From positions 1 to 8,398 of the forward strand of contig QHWF01000363.1 in the NCBI GenBank assembly GCA_003222455.1: a stretch of 8,398 nt of DNA. The letters are read 5' to 3'. A program made the position numbers and the translations under genes. Shown in pieces: positions 1 to 5,635 of the stretch (position 1 is its first letter; each line of letters starts with the position of its first letter). The DNA is from Acidobacteriota bacterium. GTDB lineage: Bacteria > Acidobacteriota > Vicinamibacteria > Vicinamibacterales > CAVVIG01. The notes under the pieces are model-generated. The model was given only the letters and a program-made list of their open reading frames with translations. It did not search any database and was not told the origin of the DNA.

Positions 1-1065
1 GCAGCCCGACACCGTGCGCAGCTTCCTCAGCGAGAGAATGACGAAAGGAACCACGAAGTTGCACGCGACCATGGTCCAGAACAGCGGCGCGAACGAGCCC
101 CTCTGCGTGACAAGGAGCGTCTCGCGCTCCGCCGTCGCATTGCCGTACCAGACCGTCAGACGCTCGTTGAACGTGAAATAGGCCCAGAGCAACGACATCA
201 TCAGCAGCAGCTTGCCGAGGTTCTGGAAGTGGACCGGATGTAAGTACGCCTCCAGGTGGAGGAACTTCCGCAGCGCGGCCATCGCGAGGATCAGCGCAGC
301 GATGCCGCTGAAGATCGCCCCCGCCACGAAATAGGGACCGAAGATGGCCGAATGCCACATCGGGACCGGCGCCATCGAGAAGTCGAACGACACGATCGTG
401 TGGACCGACACGGCGACCGGAATAATCGCAATCGCCATGATCTGCATCGCCGATTCCAGCCGGTGCCACTGTTTCGGCGTGCCCTGCCATCCGAGCGCCA
501 GCACGCCGTAGATGCGGCTGCGCAGCCCCGCGGTCCGGTCGCGGACGAGCGCGAAGTCCGGAATCATCGGCAGCAGCAGGAACAGCACGCTGCCGGTCAG
601 ATAGGTCGTGATGGCGAAAAAGTCCCACACCAGCGGCGATCGGAAGTTCGGCCAGATCCCGCGCTCGCTCGGATACGGAATCAGCCAGAAGAAGAGCCAC
701 GGCCGGCCAAGATGAATGATGGGAAACATCGCGCCAATCATCAGGGCGAATACCGTGATCACCTCGGCACAGCGCGTGACCGGGCGCCGCCATCCTGCGT
801 TCACCAGCCGCAGAATCGCGGAAATGAGCGTGCCGGCGTGGCTGATGCCGATCCAGAATACGAAGTTTGTGACGTAAAAGGCCCAGTAGATCGGCATGTT
901 GAGGCCGGTCATGCCGAATCCGCGATACATCTGATAAAACCACGTCCCGACGCCGGTGGCGACGATGCTGCCGAGGAAGAGCACCAGCAGCCAGAACCGC
1001 CACGAGGTCTCGAGCAGCGGGCGCAGGAGATCGTCGCTCAGGCGACGCGCGGCGGCTTCGCTCAT
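1..1065 (-). CDS. actC: ACIII membrane subunit ActC, NrfD/PsrC family (3' end outside window)
   Basis: Integral membrane quinol-oxidising subunit of alternative complex III. It should take electrons from menaquinol or ubiquinol and pass them to the Fe-S subunit. The frame is open from the ATG at 1065 to the window edge: 355 residues with no stop. I estimate roughly 100 or more residues are missing, since family members are usually about 450-490. At least eight hydrophobic helices are visible, near residues 24-42, 59-85, 97-118, 147-167, 206-228, 243-268, 283-301 and 328-346. Family-like stretches include HTIVSFDFSM (222-231) and GPYFVAGAIFSG (243-254), the PYFVAGAIFSG signature being typical of ActC. 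The start codon overlaps the actB2 stop (ATGA, 4 bp), which implies translational coupling. No clear Shine-Dalgarno is seen. ActD, ActE and ActF would be expected beyond the left edge. A related CISM complex (Psr/Nrf type) is the alternative, but the neighbouring subunits favour ACIII. Confidence 0.93.
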   Translation of the reverse strand, partial: MSEAAARRLSDDLLRPLLETSWRFWLLVLFLGSIVATGVGTWFYQMYRGFGMTGLNMPIYWAFYVTNFVFWIGISHAGTLISAILRLVNAGWRRPVTRCAEVITVFALMIGAMFPIIHLGRPWLFFWLIPYPSERGIWPNFRSPLVWDFFAITTYLTGSVLFLLLPMIPDFALVRDRTAGLRSRIYGVLALGWQGTPKQWHRLESAMQIMAIAIIPVAVSVHTIVSFDFSMAPVPMWHSAIFGPYFVAGAIFSGIAALILAMAALRKFLHLEAYLHPVHFQNLGKLLLMMSLLWAYFTFNERLTVWYGNATAERETLLVTQRGSFAPLFWTMVACNFVVPFVILSLRKLRTVSGC

Positions 1066-1754
1066 ACGGCGCTCTGCCGCTGCAGGTACGTGACCTTCGG
1101 GCGTGTGCCGAGATCGTCGAGCAGCTTGCTGCCGCGCGGCGACCGCGACAGACGGGACACTTCACTGTCGGGGTCGTTGAGATCGCCGAACACGAGCGCC
1201 TTCGACGGACACGCCTGCGCGCACGCCGGCTGTACCTCGCCGTCCTTCAGGTCCCGTTTGTCGGCCTTGGCCTGAATCTGCGCCGCGGAGATGCGCTGCA
1301 CGCAGAAGGTGCACTTCTCCATGACGCCGACTTCGCGCACCGACACATCCGGGTTCAGTTGCAGGTGCAGCGGTTTCGGCCATTGCGGGTTGAAGAAATC
1401 GAAGAACCGGACGTTGTATGGACAGGCATTCGCGCAGTAGCGTGTGCCGATGCAGCGGTTGTAGACCTGCGCGTTCAGGCCGTCTTCGGTGTGATGGCTC
1501 GCATACGTCGGACACACCGGCTCGCACGGCGCCGCGTCACAGTGCTGGCACATCACCGGCCGGAACTTGAGCCGGACGTCGGGGAAGTCTCCTTCCCAGT
1601 ACCGCTCCACCCGAATCCAGTGCATCGCCCGCCCACGCTGCGCCTGGCCGGGCCCGACGGTCGGAATGTTGTTTTCGGCGTGACACGCCGTCACACACGC
1701 TTCACATCCCGTGCAGCGATCCAGGTCGACGGCCATTCCCCATCTGTGTGCCAT
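1062..1754 (-). CDS. actB2: ACIII iron-sulfur subunit (ActB2-type, four-cluster ferredoxin-like)
   Basis: Electron-transfer subunit carrying a chain of Fe-S clusters from the NrfD-type quinol subunit to the cytochrome subunit, on the periplasmic side. It has 230 residues. Cysteine groups are C14-x2-C17-x2-C20-x3-C24, C69-x2-C72-x4-C77-x3-C81, C101-x5-C107-x3-C111, and C148-x2-C151 with C178-x3-C182. The third group reads CIGTRYC: Thr104 replaces the Cys usual in PsrB/DmsB-type proteins (CIGCRYC). Fifteen Cys suggest three [4Fe-4S] and one [3Fe-4S], the composition reported for ACIII. In several described complexes this domain is fused to the C-terminus of ActB; here it is a separate gene downstream of ActB1. 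The ATG at 1752-1754 is preceded by GAGAG 7 nt upstream, inside a short repeat. The stop overlaps actC by 4 bp. No export signal is visible, so it may travel with Tat-exported ActB1 (inference). Confidence 0.93.
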   Translation of the reverse strand: MAHRWGMAVDLDRCTGCEACVTACHAENNIPTVGPGQAQRGRAMHWIRVERYWEGDFPDVRLKFRPVMCQHCDAAPCEPVCPTYASHHTEDGLNAQVYNRCIGTRYCANACPYNVRFFDFFNPQWPKPLHLQLNPDVSVREVGVMEKCTFCVQRISAAQIQAKADKRDLKDGEVQPACAQACPSKALVFGDLNDPDSEVSRLSRSPRGSKLLDDLGTRPKVTYLQRQSAV

Positions 1755-1778
1755 CTCTCAACTCTCAACTGTCAACTC
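1755..1778 (-). repeat. Short tandem microrepeat (GTTGAGA type) containing the actB2 ribosome-binding site
   Basis: On the minus strand this stretch reads as three degenerate copies of (A)GTTGA[G/C]A, ending directly at the actB2 ATG. The repeat itself supplies the only Shine-Dalgarno-like sequence, GAGAG with a 7-nt spacer. Similar short tandem tracts are scattered in intergenic regions of several high-GC phyla; their function is unknown to me. Confidence 0.55.
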
Positions 1779-1883
1779 TCACCATGGAGGCCGCGGAGCG
1801 GAGGAAAATAATGTCTTTCTTTGCGTCCTTTGCGACCTCTGCGTTCAATCGTGAGGTTCGCCAGGATTAGACCTCCATGGTGA
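1779..1883. repeat. Intergenic element bounded by a perfect 12-bp inverted repeat, with a CGCAGAGG-type microrepeat inside
   Basis: TCACCATGGAGG at 1779-1790 is exactly complementary to CCTCCATGGTGA at 1872-1883, separated by 81 bp. Inside, the minus strand holds tandem degenerate units of the type CGCAGAGG / CGCAAAGG (about 1806-1848), followed by a CCTCCGCTCCGCGGCCTCC tract that joins the left arm. The element fills nearly the whole actB1-actB2 gap, and its right arm reaches to within 5 bp of the actB1 stop. It could be an inserted repeat unit or a hairpin that modulates readthrough between the two genes. I see no coding capacity: the small open frame across it is composed of repeat. Confidence 0.55.
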
Positions 1884-1887
1884 AGAA

Positions 1888-4128
1888 TCATCGCACCTCG
1901 TGCTCGTGCGGATGCTCGCGCATCTCCCCGGCAAACAGAATGAGGCTGCCGTCGGCCTCTCCGGCACGCGCGATCTTCACCCGCGTCGCTGCCCACGCGA
2001 GCGAACCGGTTTCGAGCTCGGTGACCGGCGCGAGGATCGAAATCGGATTCACGCCGCGGTCGCTGCCGTACCGTGTGAACGTCCCGTGACCCTGACCAAC
2101 CGGCATGGCCACCACGTCCGGGGCGATGCCCGGCGACAGGACGGCCGGTGCGCGCACGGTCCCTTGCGTCGAGCTGATGTCCACGAGATCGCCCGGATCA
2201 ATGTTCAGCCTGCGCGCCGTGGCGGGATTCAGCTCGACCCAACTGCTCCACATCGCCGACGTGAGCGGATCGGGCATCTCCTGCAGCCAGGGCAGATGCG
2301 CGAGCGACCCGTCGCCGAATGCCTGCGACGCATACGGCAGGAAGTAAAACGGAAACGTGCCAGGATCGCCGTCGAAGGTCGCCGCGCTGTAGGAAACGGT
2401 CTTCTGACCGTTCCGCTGCGGCGACGAAATCGGGACGGACGACTGAAGACTCCCGACTGCCGACTGCCGACTGCCGACTGATGACTGTATTGTCCACCCT
2501 TGCTTCAGGGCCGCCGTCCACGCCTCGCCGGACATGGAGGCCTTGAGCATTTCGTCGAACGACTTCCACGGCAACCCAACCGGCTTGTTCAACTTGCCTG
2601 CGACCTCGATGATCACGTCGGGCGTTGCCCGTGTCTGATGCAGTGGACGCATCACGGGGCCTGCGACGTTCACCACGGCGACCGCGGCGCCCGCTTCCGG
2701 CAGGTTCTCCGTCCACGACTCGAGGAACGAATGGTCCGGCAGGATCAAATCCGCCAGACCGCTCGTGTCGTCGATGAAGCTCCCGAAGCTCGCGATGAAC
2801 GGGATCTGTTCCAGGCTCTCGCGCACGCGCCAGGCCTTTGGCGATGCGAACACCGGATCGGCGCCGTCGAGCAGGAGGCCCTTTGCCGACCTCAGTTTCG
2901 CGAAGGTGTCGCGATTCGCCGTGCCCTGAGCCAGGCCCCGTGCCGCGTCGAAGGGCGTGATGAAATTCATTCCGCCTTCGACGCCGACACTGCCGAGCAG
3001 CGCGTTCAGCGCATTCACGGCGAGCGCGGTGAACAATCCGTTCGTGTGCGCCAGCGCCACGCCGCCCGCGATTGCGACGGACGGCCGTCGTTCGGCGAAA
3101 AGGCGAGCGAGGCGGTCGAGTCGCCGGGTGGGAACGCCGGTGATCGTCTCGACCCGCTCCGGAGTGAACTGGCTGAGGCCGCCAGCCCACCCGTCGATGG
3201 CCCTGCCCGCCTGGCCGGCCGCGTCCGCCGGCCGCAGCTTGTTCTCGATGATCACACGTGCGAGCCCGAGCGCAAGCACGCCTTCAGTGCCCGGCGGGAT
3301 CGGGATCCATTCGTCCGCATTGGCGCCGGTCTGCGACATGCGCGCTTCGATCTGGACGAACGTGCCGCGGATCTGCGGATTTGCCTGTCGCATCTCGCCA
3401 TAGCCGAAGCTCTGTGCGACAGGAGAGTTCCAGGTGCCGAGGAAATCGGCGCCAAACCCGATCACGTGGCGGCTGTGCGCGAGATCGAACGTCGGCAGCT
3501 GATCGCGCCCGAAACTCATCGCATTCGCGCGCCGGAGTACGTCGTCCGCGAACAGTTCGACGGCGACAGGCGCGGGCGCGCCAAACCGTTTCGCGAATTC
3601 GGCGAAGAGCTCGAGCCTGCGGCTCCGGCCCGGCCGTGTCAGGATCGCGAGCTGCGCCTGTGCGTTCCCCGCGGCGAGCGCATCCAGCCTGGCGGCCAGC
3701 TCTGCGATCGCATCATCCCAGCTCACCGGTTTCATGTCGCCGCTGAACCGTGCGCCGGTGCGCTTCCAGGGCTGCGTGAGCCGATCGGGGTGATAAGTAA
3801 TCTGAATGGCGGCCTGCCCGCGCGGACACAGACCGCCATGGTTGATCGGATGATCCGGCTGCCCTTCGAGCTTCTTCGCGGCACCGATCTTCACAACGCC
3901 CTGCTGGCCGTTGCGGACAACGTCGGCCTCGGCTTCCATCACGCGGACCGAGAGCCCGCAGCCGGCGCGGCACAGCGGACACACGCTCGGCTTCCACTCC
4001 GCCACGCCGGGCACGAGCTCCTCGTCGGGAATGAAGCGAATGAGCTGGTGCTCGGGATGGCCGCAGCTCGCCAGCGTCGCACTCGTGCCGGTGACCGCGG
4101 TGAGCTTGATGAAATCGCGGCGGTCCAT
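1888..4128 (-). CDS. actB1: ACIII molybdopterin-oxidoreductase-like subunit (ActB1-type), Tat-exported
   Basis: Large periplasmic subunit of alternative complex III, homologous to the catalytic subunits of the DMSO-reductase family. In characterised ACIII this domain carries no molybdenum and is structural. It has 746 residues from MDRRDFIKL: a twin-arginine signal (R3R4DF) and a possible lipobox LAS-C22. A complete Fe-S motif is present, C50-x2-C53-x3-C57-x43-C101. The central part contains FGADFLGTW, typical of the ACIII branch, and no obvious Cys or Ser Mo ligand is recognisable around FADDVLRRAN. The C-terminal dinucleotide-binding-like domain includes PVGQGHGTFTRYGSDRG. Residues about 548-564 are a repeat-derived insertion (2437-2487). 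Start choice: tandem ATGs at 4131 and 4128 fit the Tat signal. A GTG at 4161, 9 nt after GAGGT, would add repeat-derived residues GFVSFVSFA and is a real alternative. It lies between the cytochrome gene and the Fe-S subunit. Confidence 0.92.
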   Translation of the reverse strand: MDRRDFIKLTAVTGTSATLASCGHPEHQLIRFIPDEELVPGVAEWKPSVCPLCRAGCGLSVRVMEAEADVVRNGQQGVVKIGAAKKLEGQPDHPINHGGLCPRGQAAIQITYHPDRLTQPWKRTGARFSGDMKPVSWDDAIAELAARLDALAAGNAQAQLAILTRPGRSRRLELFAEFAKRFGAPAPVAVELFADDVLRRANAMSFGRDQLPTFDLAHSRHVIGFGADFLGTWNSPVAQSFGYGEMRQANPQIRGTFVQIEARMSQTGANADEWIPIPPGTEGVLALGLARVIIENKLRPADAAGQAGRAIDGWAGGLSQFTPERVETITGVPTRRLDRLARLFAERRPSVAIAGGVALAHTNGLFTALAVNALNALLGSVGVEGGMNFITPFDAARGLAQGTANRDTFAKLRSAKGLLLDGADPVFASPKAWRVRESLEQIPFIASFGSFIDDTSGLADLILPDHSFLESWTENLPEAGAAVAVVNVAGPVMRPLHQTRATPDVIIEVAGKLNKPVGLPWKSFDEMLKASMSGEAWTAALKQGWTIQSSVGSRQSAVGSLQSSVPISSPQRNGQKTVSYSAATFDGDPGTFPFYFLPYASQAFGDGSLAHLPWLQEMPDPLTSAMWSSWVELNPATARRLNIDPGDLVDISSTQGTVRAPAVLSPGIAPDVVAMPVGQGHGTFTRYGSDRGVNPISILAPVTELETGSLAWAATRVKIARAGEADGSLILFAGEMREHPHEHEVR
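2437..2487 (-). repeat. In-frame tandem microrepeat inside ActB1 (AGTCGGC units)
   Basis: On the minus strand, several copies of a 7-bp unit AGTCGGC/AGTCGGG, with degenerate AGTCTTC and AGTCATC edges, are read in frame as QSSVGSR-QSAVGSL-QSSV (about residues 548-564 of ActB1). The composition (Ser, Gln, Val, Gly) differs from the flanking protein, and the tract lies between two conserved domains, so it probably forms a flexible surface loop. Read outside genes, the same kind of repeat is common in intergenic DNA of related genomes (recollection). Confidence 0.75.
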
Positions 4129-4131
4129 CAT

Positions 4132-4175
4132 CGCGAAGGACACAAAGGATACAAAACCCACAAAGGAAAAACCTC
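4132..4175 (-). repeat. Microrepeat (CCTTTGTG type) at the 5' end of actB1
   Basis: The minus strand shows degenerate units TCCTTTGTGG-GTTTTGTA-TCCTTTGTG-TCCTTCGCG running straight into the ATGATG start of actB1. If the GTG at 4161 were used, the repeat would be translated as GFVSFVSFA ahead of the Tat signal. GAGGT at 4171-4175 could serve as a ribosome-binding site for that GTG; there is no good site for the downstream ATGs. Confidence 0.6.
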
Positions 4176-4232
4176 ACACATGCTGGTCACCTCTGGAGAG
4201 TTCGCTGACGGCAAATGAGCCTGGGAGCCATT

Positions 4233-4291
4233 GAGATTCTCTGTGTCTCTGTGTCTCTGTGGCTTATTCTCTCTGTGCTCTCCGCCTCCTC
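4233..4291 (-). repeat. Microrepeat (CACAGAGA type) downstream of actA
   Basis: On the minus strand this reads as tandem CACAGAGA units (GCCACAGAGACACAGAGACACAGAG and a flanking GCACAGAGAGAA), beginning about 22 bp after the actA stop. It is a different family from the repeat at 4132-4175 in the same gap. The 57 bp between the two repeats show no recognisable feature. It might act in the intercistronic mRNA, but nothing in the sequence proves a role. Confidence 0.65.
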
Positions 4292-4313
4292 GTATCGATC
4301 ACTCGGACAGCTC

Positions 4314-5303
4314 CTAGTAGTGACAGGTCAGACAATCGTTCGGTGCGTTCTTCTGCTGGTGACAGTTCACGCAGAAGCCCATGGTGAGATCGACATTCCG
4401 CTCGGCCACGGTCTGCTGCGCGACGGCGCCGTGACACGTCGAGCATTCCACCTTGGCCCGGAGGTGCGGCGCGTGATTGAACCGCACGTGCGCCGCGTGC
4501 GTGTAGCCATAGACGCGCTGCCACGGAATATCGATGCCGGTTTTCTGATAATTCGCCACCTGCTGGACGAGCGGTCGATCCGTCGCGATGGCGTCGTGGC
4601 AGATCATGCAGGTTTTCACGCTCGGCAGTCCTGCAACAGGACCCTTCGTAGCGCTCTCATGGCAATACTCGGTGCAGGTCAGCCCTTTTTCGATGTGCCG
4701 CTTGTGCGGAAACGCAATCGGCTGGACCGGCGCCTGGCGGATGTCGAAGAACTCGCGCGCGGCCTGCGCCACCGTCGGGCGAGCGGTCGTGAACGTCGTC
4801 GACGACACCTGCGCCGAATCGGGCGATCCGCACGCCGTCAACGCGATCGCCGACGCCACCACCGCAGGGCCTGTGAAAAAATCATACGTAGCGCAGCCCT
4901 TCAGGGTTGCCCCGGCGGCCGTGATGCAGGCCTGAAGGCGTGCGCTACGAGAGGCCGCCGCCGATTTCATGTCGAACTTCGGGCCGGCACCTTCGCGAAT
5001 CACCAGGTAAAGCTCACCGTCGGTCGACCCGCGATCCCACTTGTCGTCGGTGAGATCCGACGGGTGTGTGCCCTCGGGTGCCATCGGACCGTTTCCCTTT
5101 GCCTCGTTGCCATGGCAGAAGCGGCAGTTTTTCTGAAACGACGCCTGACCCGCTTTGATCGATTCCGGCGTTGCCGCCACCGGGTTCTTCAGCTTCTTGC
5201 CTTCCGGACTGCCTCCGAGGTTCTGGGCGATGGCCGGCGCGCTGACGAGCACGAGCAATGCAAAAACCAGCACAAGCATGACTTCCGTCGGTGCGCGATG
5301 CAT
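4314..5303 (-). CDS. actA: Fusion of a truncated monoheme cytochrome c with pentaheme ActA
   Basis: Electron-output cytochrome subunit of alternative complex III, 329 residues. Residues 1-26 are a signal peptide with probable cleavage at AIA/QN. Residues about 47-114 are class I cytochrome c: C60RFCH64, and FDM112 as likely axial Met. The usual last helix of about 20-30 residues after this Met is missing. Residues 119-139 are encoded by a palindromic repeat. Next comes FFTGPAVVASAIALTAC158, which looks like the signal/lipobox or membrane segment of an originally separate ActA. The rest carries five heme sites: C210TEYCH215 (CX3CH), C232MICH, C287STCH, C311VNCH and C324LTCH. It is first in the visible operon. 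The start at 5303 is supported by AAGGAG 11 nt upstream; the upstream ATG at 5348 lacks such support. The frame is intact across the junction, so the product would be hexaheme. Cys158 can be lipidated only if the N-terminal part is not used as the signal. Confidence 0.9.
   Translation of the reverse strand: MHRAPTEVMLVLVFALLVLVSAPAIAQNLGGSPEGKKLKNPVAATPESIKAGQASFQKNCRFCHGNEAKGNGPMAPEGTHPSDLTDDKWDRGSTDGELYLVIREGAGPKFDMKSAAASRSARLQACITAAGATLKGCATYDFFTGPAVVASAIALTACGSPDSAQVSSTTFTTARPTVAQAAREFFDIRQAPVQPIAFPHKRHIEKGLTCTEYCHESATKGPVAGLPSVKTCMICHDAIATDRPLVQQVANYQKTGIDIPWQRVYGYTHAAHVRFNHAPHLRAKVECSTCHGAVAQQTVAERNVDLTMGFCVNCHQQKNAPNDCLTCHY
4887..4949. repeat. 63-bp palindromic repeat inside the actA coding sequence
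   Basis: Arms of 24 bp at 4887-4910 and 4926-4949 match with four mismatches around a 15-bp centre. Both arms carry the core CCTTCAGG or its complement, and the outer ends read CGTAGCGCA and TGCGCTACG. The minus strand encodes residues 119-139 of ActA; the plus strand would encode AGLKACAT-like peptide. From memory, this is a REP-like palindrome found in many copies in acidobacterial genomes, normally between genes. It sits exactly between the truncated cytochrome domain and the lipobox-like segment. Confidence 0.8.
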
Positions 5304-5314
5304 AAACCGTCTGT

Positions 5315-5320
5315 CTCCTT
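5315..5320 (-). promoter_or_regulatory. Ribosome-binding site of actA
   Basis: AAGGAG on the minus strand ends 11 nt before the ATG at 5303. It decides in favour of this start over the in-frame ATG at 5348, which would place an acidic stretch (DAVDAFDDEGD) ahead of the signal peptide. Confidence 0.7.
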
Positions 5321-5330
5321 CATCATCAAA

Positions 5331-5356
5331 GGCATCCACGGCGTCCAAGGCGTGCC
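5331..5356 (-). repeat. Possible short microrepeat (ACGCCNTGGA type) in the act leader
   Basis: The minus strand reads GCACGCCTTGGACGCCGTGGATGCC, about two and a half copies of a 9-bp unit. It lies just upstream of the actA ribosome-binding site. It is short and degenerate, so the call is tentative. Confidence 0.4.
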
Positions 5357-5357
5357 G

Positions 5358-5363
5358 ATTTTA
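5358..5363 (-). promoter_or_regulatory. Possible -10 element for the act operon
   Basis: TAAAAT on the minus strand matches the sigma70 -10 consensus at five of six positions and lies 54 bp before the actA start. There is no good -35 at 16-18 bp; the nearest TTGCAC is 23 bp away. The call is therefore weak. Confidence 0.25.
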
Positions 5364-5416
5364 TGCCATTTTCACGGCCGGGCTGCGTGCAACGAATCCT
5401 GGAAACCAATACGGCC

Positions 5417-5438
5417 GTTTCGTTACGAAAAGCGAAAC
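5417..5438. promoter_or_regulatory. Nested palindrome, possible operator upstream of act
   Basis: TTTCGT-T-ACGAAA at 5418-5430 is a perfect palindrome with a single central base. GTTTCG (5417-5422) also pairs with CGAAAC (5433-5438). It lies about 55 bp upstream of the -10-like hexamer, a plausible place for a regulator. I recognise no specific regulator family. Confidence 0.3.
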
Positions 5439-5462
5439 CATTTCCCAATTAGTCACGCCGGA

Positions 5463-5557
5463 GGGCTGAGCAGCCCGTGGTGAAAGTCCAGCGTCGCACC
5501 GAGGGCGGCGAGGCGCCCCGACGTTCCACCCCACGGCGCACAGTCCGCGCCGTGGGG
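5463..5557. other. GC-rich structured region: three consecutive potential stem-loops
   Basis: Stem 1: GGGCT 5463-5467 with AGCCC 5472-5476, four-base loop. Stem 2: CGTCG 5492-5496 with CGACG 5519-5523, enclosing GGGCG 5503-5507 with CGCCC 5514-5518. Stem 3: CCCCACGGCGC 5529-5539 with GCGCCGTGGGG 5547-5557, 11 perfect base pairs and a 7-base loop. Read on the plus strand it would be the leader of the 5636 gene; on the minus strand it lies upstream of the act promoter region. No U-run follows stem 3, so a standard intrinsic terminator is unlikely. I do not recognise a known riboswitch. Confidence 0.4.
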
Positions 5558-5635
5558 ACCCCGGCGGAGTGGGTCGGTGCGCTTCGGTCGACGATTGAGG
5601 GTTTAATTCTGATCGGTTGACATGAAGAGGTTCGC

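Larger units (their letters stand above)
5304..5635. other. Divergent intergenic region between the act operon and the 5636 gene
   Basis: This 332-bp gap must hold the promoters of both flanking transcription units. It contains, from left to right, the actA ribosome-binding site, a short degenerate repeat, a weak -10-like hexamer for the act operon, a small palindrome and a GC-rich run of three potential stem-loops. The last 60 bp before the plus-strand gene show a TTGACA at 5617-5622 but no convincing -10 downstream. No open frame here looks like a gene. Confidence 0.6.

Noticed and set aside
256..1275. Long open frame on the plus strand opposite ActC and ActB2
   Set aside because: The translation is Arg/His-rich and disordered, while the opposite strand encodes typical NrfD helices and Fe-S motifs.
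1772..1996. Small minus-strand open frame across the actB1 end and the gap
   Set aside because: Half overlaps actB1 out of frame and the rest is translated microrepeat; no independent evidence of a gene.
2437..2487. CRISPR-like array
   Set aside because: Units of 7 bp directly abut one another with no spacers, and no cas genes are nearby.
2500..4218. Long open frame on the plus strand opposite ActB1 (572 codons)
   Set aside because: It is antisense to a clearly conserved protein, has a low-complexity Arg-rich translation and no recognisable domain; it is a high-GC shadow frame.
4314..5303. Two separate genes, cytochrome c and ActA, with an internal start for ActA
   Set aside because: No stop exists between them, and the only nearby start codons (GTG GTG at residues 148-149) would leave a signal sequence without positive charge and no ribosome-binding site.
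4215..5483. Plus-strand open frame of 422 codons opposite actA
   Set aside because: The minus strand carries six heme motifs in one frame; the plus frame has none and runs through repeats.
5463..5500. Group II intron domain V, suggested by GTGGTGAAAGTC
   Set aside because: The stem on both sides of the motif does not form the required pairing, and no intron-encoded protein is present.
5440..5530. Cobalamin riboswitch, suggested by GGTGAAAGTCC
   Set aside because: The other conserved parts of that riboswitch are missing, and neither flanking gene has a cobalamin link.
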